A stretch of 64,000 nt of DNA from NCBI GenBank assembly GCA_963837365.1, contig CAWIMW010000001.1, positions 868,001-932,000 on the forward strand, given 5' to 3'. The stretch's first letter is position 1. The number at the start of each line of letters is the position of its first letter. A program made the translations under genes and the position numbers. This DNA is from CAWBXL01 sp963837365. GTDB lineage: Bacteria > Acidobacteriota > Terriglobia > Terriglobales > Acidobacteriaceae. Below are positions 61,612 to 64,000 of the stretch, piece after piece. The notes below the pieces were generated by a model. That model did not search any database, was not told the DNA's origin, and saw only the letters and a program-made list of their open reading frames with translations.

Positions 61612-62067
61612 TCAGGGTTTGATCGGTTTCCCAACGATCTCGGCACCCGGTTCGCAGTCATTGCACGACGGCCTGGTTGGTGCCGCTATGATCTTCACCA
61701 ATGCCGGTAGCTGCATCTCGACTTTGGGGTTCTGCATGCTGGCTGTTTCGCTGCCGTGCAACTCGTACATGAAAGTAGCCGTAAACCTTCCATTCACTTC
61801 GGGCGCAAAATGCCAGCTCCTGATATTGTCAGTTGTCGCTTTCACCAGGAACGGATGCCCTGTCTTCGCTTCCGCTGCAACGACCTCTCCGCCCTTGATC
61901 GTGAACTCTGCCTCTATCTTGCCGGTGATTTTTGCCATGCGTGCAAGAGGGGGGTACACAGGCGCATCAGCTCGCAAAACGAGGGGATATTCGCGGGCCT
62001 GTTGAGCAACGAGCAGCTGGCCGCTCAATAGCACGCCAAGCCAAAACATCAGCACTGATTTTTTCAT
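61612..62067 (-). CDS. Secreted TonB-C-like domain protein
   Basis: MKKSVLMFWLGVLLSGQLLVAQ is a signal peptide. The domain reads APVYPPLARMAKITGKIEAEFTIKGGEV, KTGHPFLVKATTDNIRSWHFAPEVNG and FTATFMYEL, the pattern of the TonB C-terminal fold. It has no membrane anchor or proline-rich spacer, so it is not a normal energy transducer. The open frame goes back to 62229, but ATG 62067 follows GAGG and gives the signal peptide. Its last part contains CNDCEPG. Confidence 0.75.
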   Translation of the reverse strand: MKKSVLMFWLGVLLSGQLLVAQQAREYPLVLRADAPVYPPLARMAKITGKIEAEFTIKGGEVVAAEAKTGHPFLVKATTDNIRSWHFAPEVNGRFTATFMYELHGSETASMQNPKVEMQLPALVKIIAAPTRPSCNDCEPGAEIVGKPIKP

Positions 62068-62077
62068 TCTGACCTCT

Positions 62078-62323
62078 TTATTGCGGATAAATCGACGTAT
62101 CGAACTGCGACTTTTCAAGGTCCGGCTTATAGCTGCTCTGCGGATCAGTGAGCAACTGATCGATCTTCCGGTACGTATCTTGTATCGAGTCATTAGCGCC
62201 GAAAACGCATGGACGGGTGGCCCACACAACGCGGTGTTCGTTGTGTGGGGTATTTCGGATTTCTACTCGATCACTCTCCAAGTCCAGGGAGAACTCCGTC
62301 TCTCCTTGACTTTTACTTATCAT
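62078..62323 (-). CDS. Small hypothetical protein, possibly a fragment
   Basis: This 81-residue frame (FSLDLESDRVEIRNTPHNEH, IQDTYRKIDQLLTDPQS, SYKPDLEKSQFDTS) has no signal peptide and no domain I recognise. It stops 11 bases before the TonB-C-like gene starts. Partial RAYT-end-like sequences (TGTCCCCTATTT, CGTCTGTCCCTG) lie just upstream at 62333-62357, so the 5' part may have been lost. Expression is uncertain. Confidence 0.35.
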   Translation of the reverse strand: MISKSQGETEFSLDLESDRVEIRNTPHNEHRVVWATRPCVFGANDSIQDTYRKIDQLLTDPQSSYKPDLEKSQFDTSIYPQ

Positions 62324-62336
62324 GGATGTCCCCTAT

Positions 62337-62630
62337 TTATCGTCTGTCCCTGTATTTCCACGATTTATCCGATTTTCCCCGTACATTTAGAAATGCTTTC
62401 CATACGAGGAGCGCTGCCAAGACGTTGGTTAGCACAACAATAACGACTACGGTAGTATCAACCGCGCCTAAATGGGTGTTTTCGAATTTTACCTTCGCCT
62501 CACCGGGCCCGCTGCCGACGACGACGGGATGGACCGGCCTGTGTACCACAAATCTGTTTAGAACCCATGTGTCAGTTAGTAAGCATAGCGCAAACATCAG
62601 CACCAGAAAAATTTGATATATGCGGCTCAT
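62337..62630 (-). CDS. Small two-helix membrane protein of unknown function
   Basis: The 97-residue protein has two transmembrane stretches, IYQIFLVLMFALCLLTDTWVL and TVVVIVVLTNVLAALLVW, joined by a hydrophilic loop, and ends basic (KSWKYRDRR). The positive tail suggests a cytoplasmic C-terminus. Not assigned to a family. Confidence 0.5.
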   Translation of the reverse strand: MSRIYQIFLVLMFALCLLTDTWVLNRFVVHRPVHPVVVGSGPGEAKVKFENTHLGAVDTTVVVIVVLTNVLAALLVWKAFLNVRGKSDKSWKYRDRR

Positions 62631-62967
62631 CTCACGTCCTCTATTGTTTCGGTTTTATAGCTTCAGGGTTGGCTGGAGCAGCATAACTCCTGGGTTCCAA
62701 ACCCGTCCTAAACCGTTGGTTTGAAGAATTAGGATCACTACGCCTTGACAACGCCTTCGTTCTTATCGAGGGCCACCCGTCCTCAGTTTTTTTGATTTCA
62801 ACAAAAAACTTCAAGACGGAGGAAGGGTGGGCCAGCCCCTGGAATGAGGCACGATCTTCTACTTCTGCTTATCCGAGTTGCCAGCCTTCTTCTTGGCATT
62901 ATTGAATCCGACCCAATGGGAGCCATCGCATCCGCGCGTCAGGAGTTCCGATAGACGACTTTCAGTG
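62631..62967. other. Intergenic region with a possible gene fragment
   Basis: No intact gene is seen. The minus strand has an open frame near 62861-62970 reading TDTESRLSELLTRGCDGSHW, then VGFNNAKKKAGNSDKQK and a stop; it looks like a protein C-terminus, family unknown. The inverted arms GGGCCACCCGTCCTC and GACGGAGGAAGGGTGGGCC around 62780-62836 form another repeat. Confidence 0.35.
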
Positions 62968-63189
62968 TCAGTACCTCTTGTCCCTGAGGTAAATCACATC
63001 GTTGATTTTGAATAGCCCGTTTTCCGTCGTTACGACGACTGCAACTCGCCAATTCCACGGCTTTTCTGGTGGACCTTCTGTGAGCCTCACGTAGGCGCGA
63101 AAAGAGCCATCATCTTGCAGTTCCATTTTCTCAATCCGAAATGCTCTAGGAGCTTGTTGAAAATACCCTTCACGCAGCCTGTGGATCAT
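62968..63189 (-). CDS. Small hypothetical protein, possibly a C-terminal fragment
   Basis: The 73-residue frame reads FRIEKMELQDDGSFRAYVRLTE, PWNWRVAVVVTTENGLFKIN and DVIYLRDKRY, a beta-strand pattern that may be the end of a longer domain. There is no signal peptide in what remains, and the start is the first ATG after a frame break. Function unknown. Confidence 0.4.
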   Translation of the reverse strand: MIHRLREGYFQQAPRAFRIEKMELQDDGSFRAYVRLTEGPPEKPWNWRVAVVVTTENGLFKINDVIYLRDKRY

Positions 63190-63284
63190 TTCTACGACGC
63201 ACGCTCAGACTGAGTTTTGTGGTTGGGACTTCCGATCTGTCCCCGATGTCCGTCTCACAAACGAAGGTTGGGTCCGTTGCTGGT

Positions 63285-63396
63285 TCACGCGCTCTGCGCC
63301 CGCAGTTTCGGAATCCGGATCAGGTTGAAGGCCGCGCAGCTGAACACGAACAACCAATCCACCTTCGCCAGTCCGCGTAGTTTCACTTTCTTCAGG
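63285..63396 (-). pseudogene. C-terminal fragment of an insertion-sequence transposase
   Basis: The minus frame reads LKKVKLRGLAKVDWLFVFSC, then AAFNLIRIPKLRAQSA and a stop. The RGL-K-WLFVFSCAAFNLIR pattern is the usual end of IS1182/IS5-like DDE transposases. It is cut at the RAYT end sequence that begins at 63397. Confidence 0.6.
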
Positions 63397-63431
63397 GACA
63401 AATCGGGGACAGACGGAACTGACCCAATTTT
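63397..63431. repeat. RAYT end repeat of the right-edge unit
   Basis: GACAAATCGGGGACAGACGG... matches the ends of units 1 and 2 with a few changes. In this unit the transposase gene is on the minus strand, so this is its distal (right) end. Confidence 0.75.
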
Positions 63432-63432
63432 T

Positions 63433-64000
63433 CTAAGCCACAAAGGCGATTGGCGACTGCGCAGGATCGGCGGAAGGCTTGGCGCGGCGGCCTCGGCGGC
63501 GCGGAGAGAGCAGGCGCAGGGTGGATTGTTCGAGAGTCGCGATGAATTCCGCCGTTCCCAAGGGACGTCCGGTATGGGTGAACTGGCGGAGCGCGGCCAG
63601 ATCTCGGCAGGATTCTCCGGCGGCTAGATAGTCGCTCCAGGCTTGCGGCGTCCATCGCGTCCGCCATAACTCCAGGTCCAACCAAGGTGGAGCGGTCGCA
63701 CCGCAGTGGGCGGCGGCGCTGGACCATTTCCATTGCGAGGCAGTTTCGACCATGCCGGCGCGCACCGGATTCAACTCCACATAACGGAGCGCGGTCCAGA
63801 GATGCGAGTCGCCGAGTGGGCAGGAATAGAACCGTCCTTGCCACACGTGTCCGCTCGAGGACTGGCGGGCATTCCAGTAGGCGGCGTAACGCCCATGAGT
63901 ATGCTTGAGACTCTGGGCCAGCGCCTGGGCGGTGCGAGGCACAACCATCAAATGCACATGGTTCGACATGAGGCAATAACCCAACAGAGACAGGTGATAA
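63433..64000 (-). CDS. REP-associated tyrosine transposase, partial at the window edge
   Basis: The frame reads MSNHVHLMVVPRT, HTHGRYAAYWNARQSSSGHV, LNPVRAGMVETASQWKW and ends SPRRRGRRAKPSADP... IAFVA. It continues past the right edge of the window (YHLSLLGYCLMSNHVH). It is more divergent from copies 1 and 2 than they are from each other. The N-terminus is outside the window. Confidence 0.9.
   Translation of the reverse strand, partial: YHLSLLGYCLMSNHVHLMVVPRTAQALAQSLKHTHGRYAAYWNARQSSSGHVWQGRFYSCPLGDSHLWTALRYVELNPVRAGMVETASQWKWSSAAAHCGATAPPWLDLELWRTRWTPQAWSDYLAAGESCRDLAALRQFTHTGRPLGTAEFIATLEQSTLRLLSPRRRGRRAKPSADPAQSPIAFVA

Noticed and set aside
1..64000. CRISPR arrays, rRNA and tRNA genes
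   Set aside because: No regular direct repeats with spacers, no conserved rRNA segments and no TTCGA-type tRNA arms in plausible context were seen; a program could still find a tRNA I missed.

Overview
The window reads as a piece of an Acidobacteriota chromosome, probably class Terriglobia (Koribacter-like). This is inferred from gene content, not from a marker phylogeny. The pointers are a 1301-residue TonB-dependent receptor with an N-terminal carboxypeptidase-regulatory-like domain, two von Willebrand-A proteins of the type common in acidobacterial genomes, a secreted M13 peptidase, many signal-peptide proteins of unknown function, and GC-rich intergenic hairpin repeats.

Layout. 0-2.3 kb: a two-gene set with an Nmad3-like protein, then a vapBC pair. 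2.3-9.7 kb: a Tat-exported glycosidase-like protein flanked by two copies of a 115-bp palindromic repeat, a secreted M28 peptidase of the PSMA type, and a TonB receptor broken by one frameshift. 9.7-18 kb: thiC (also with a one-base frameshift), an M13 peptidase, ppa and the large TonB receptor. 18-26.7 kb: a CcmE-like heme chaperone with a CxxxY motif, a stand-alone LigD polymerase domain, a DUF72 protein, two tandem tyrosine recombinases, an acyl-activating enzyme/carrier/PlsC fusion, and a FitAB-like toxin-antitoxin pair with a perfect operator palindrome. 26.7-55.5 kb: mostly housekeeping genes: secA, DAHP synthase, an ECF sigma/anti-sigma pair, zwf, guaA, leuS, rph, a GerMN protein, a cell-wall amidase, DUF1015, paired VWA proteins, a transsulfuration pair, cutA, a phosphohexomutase and an FtsB-like protein.

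55.5-64 kb is an accessory island. On the minus strand it holds pieces of at least one Rhs/polymorphic-toxin locus: a core remnant, an HNH (GHH-type) tip with a SUKH-type immunity gene, a truncated tip with a secreted neighbour, and an Rhs core ending in a zincin-type tip (HELGH) with a secreted neighbour that overlaps it by 4 bp. The pieces are separated by REP-associated tyrosine transposase (RAYT) units. Two complete units have perfect 31-bp inverted ends, a third is only a C-terminal fragment, and a fourth runs off the right edge.

Functional groupings: thiC serves thiamine synthesis. The cystathionine beta-synthase-like and gamma-synthase/lyase-like genes form a transsulfuration unit. The amidase, GerMN, rph and leuS genes lie in one minus-strand run. 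The sigma and anti-sigma genes overlap, as do both VWA genes and both complete toxin-antitoxin pairs.

Limits: all functions are read by eye from motifs. No alignment, HMM or folding program was run.
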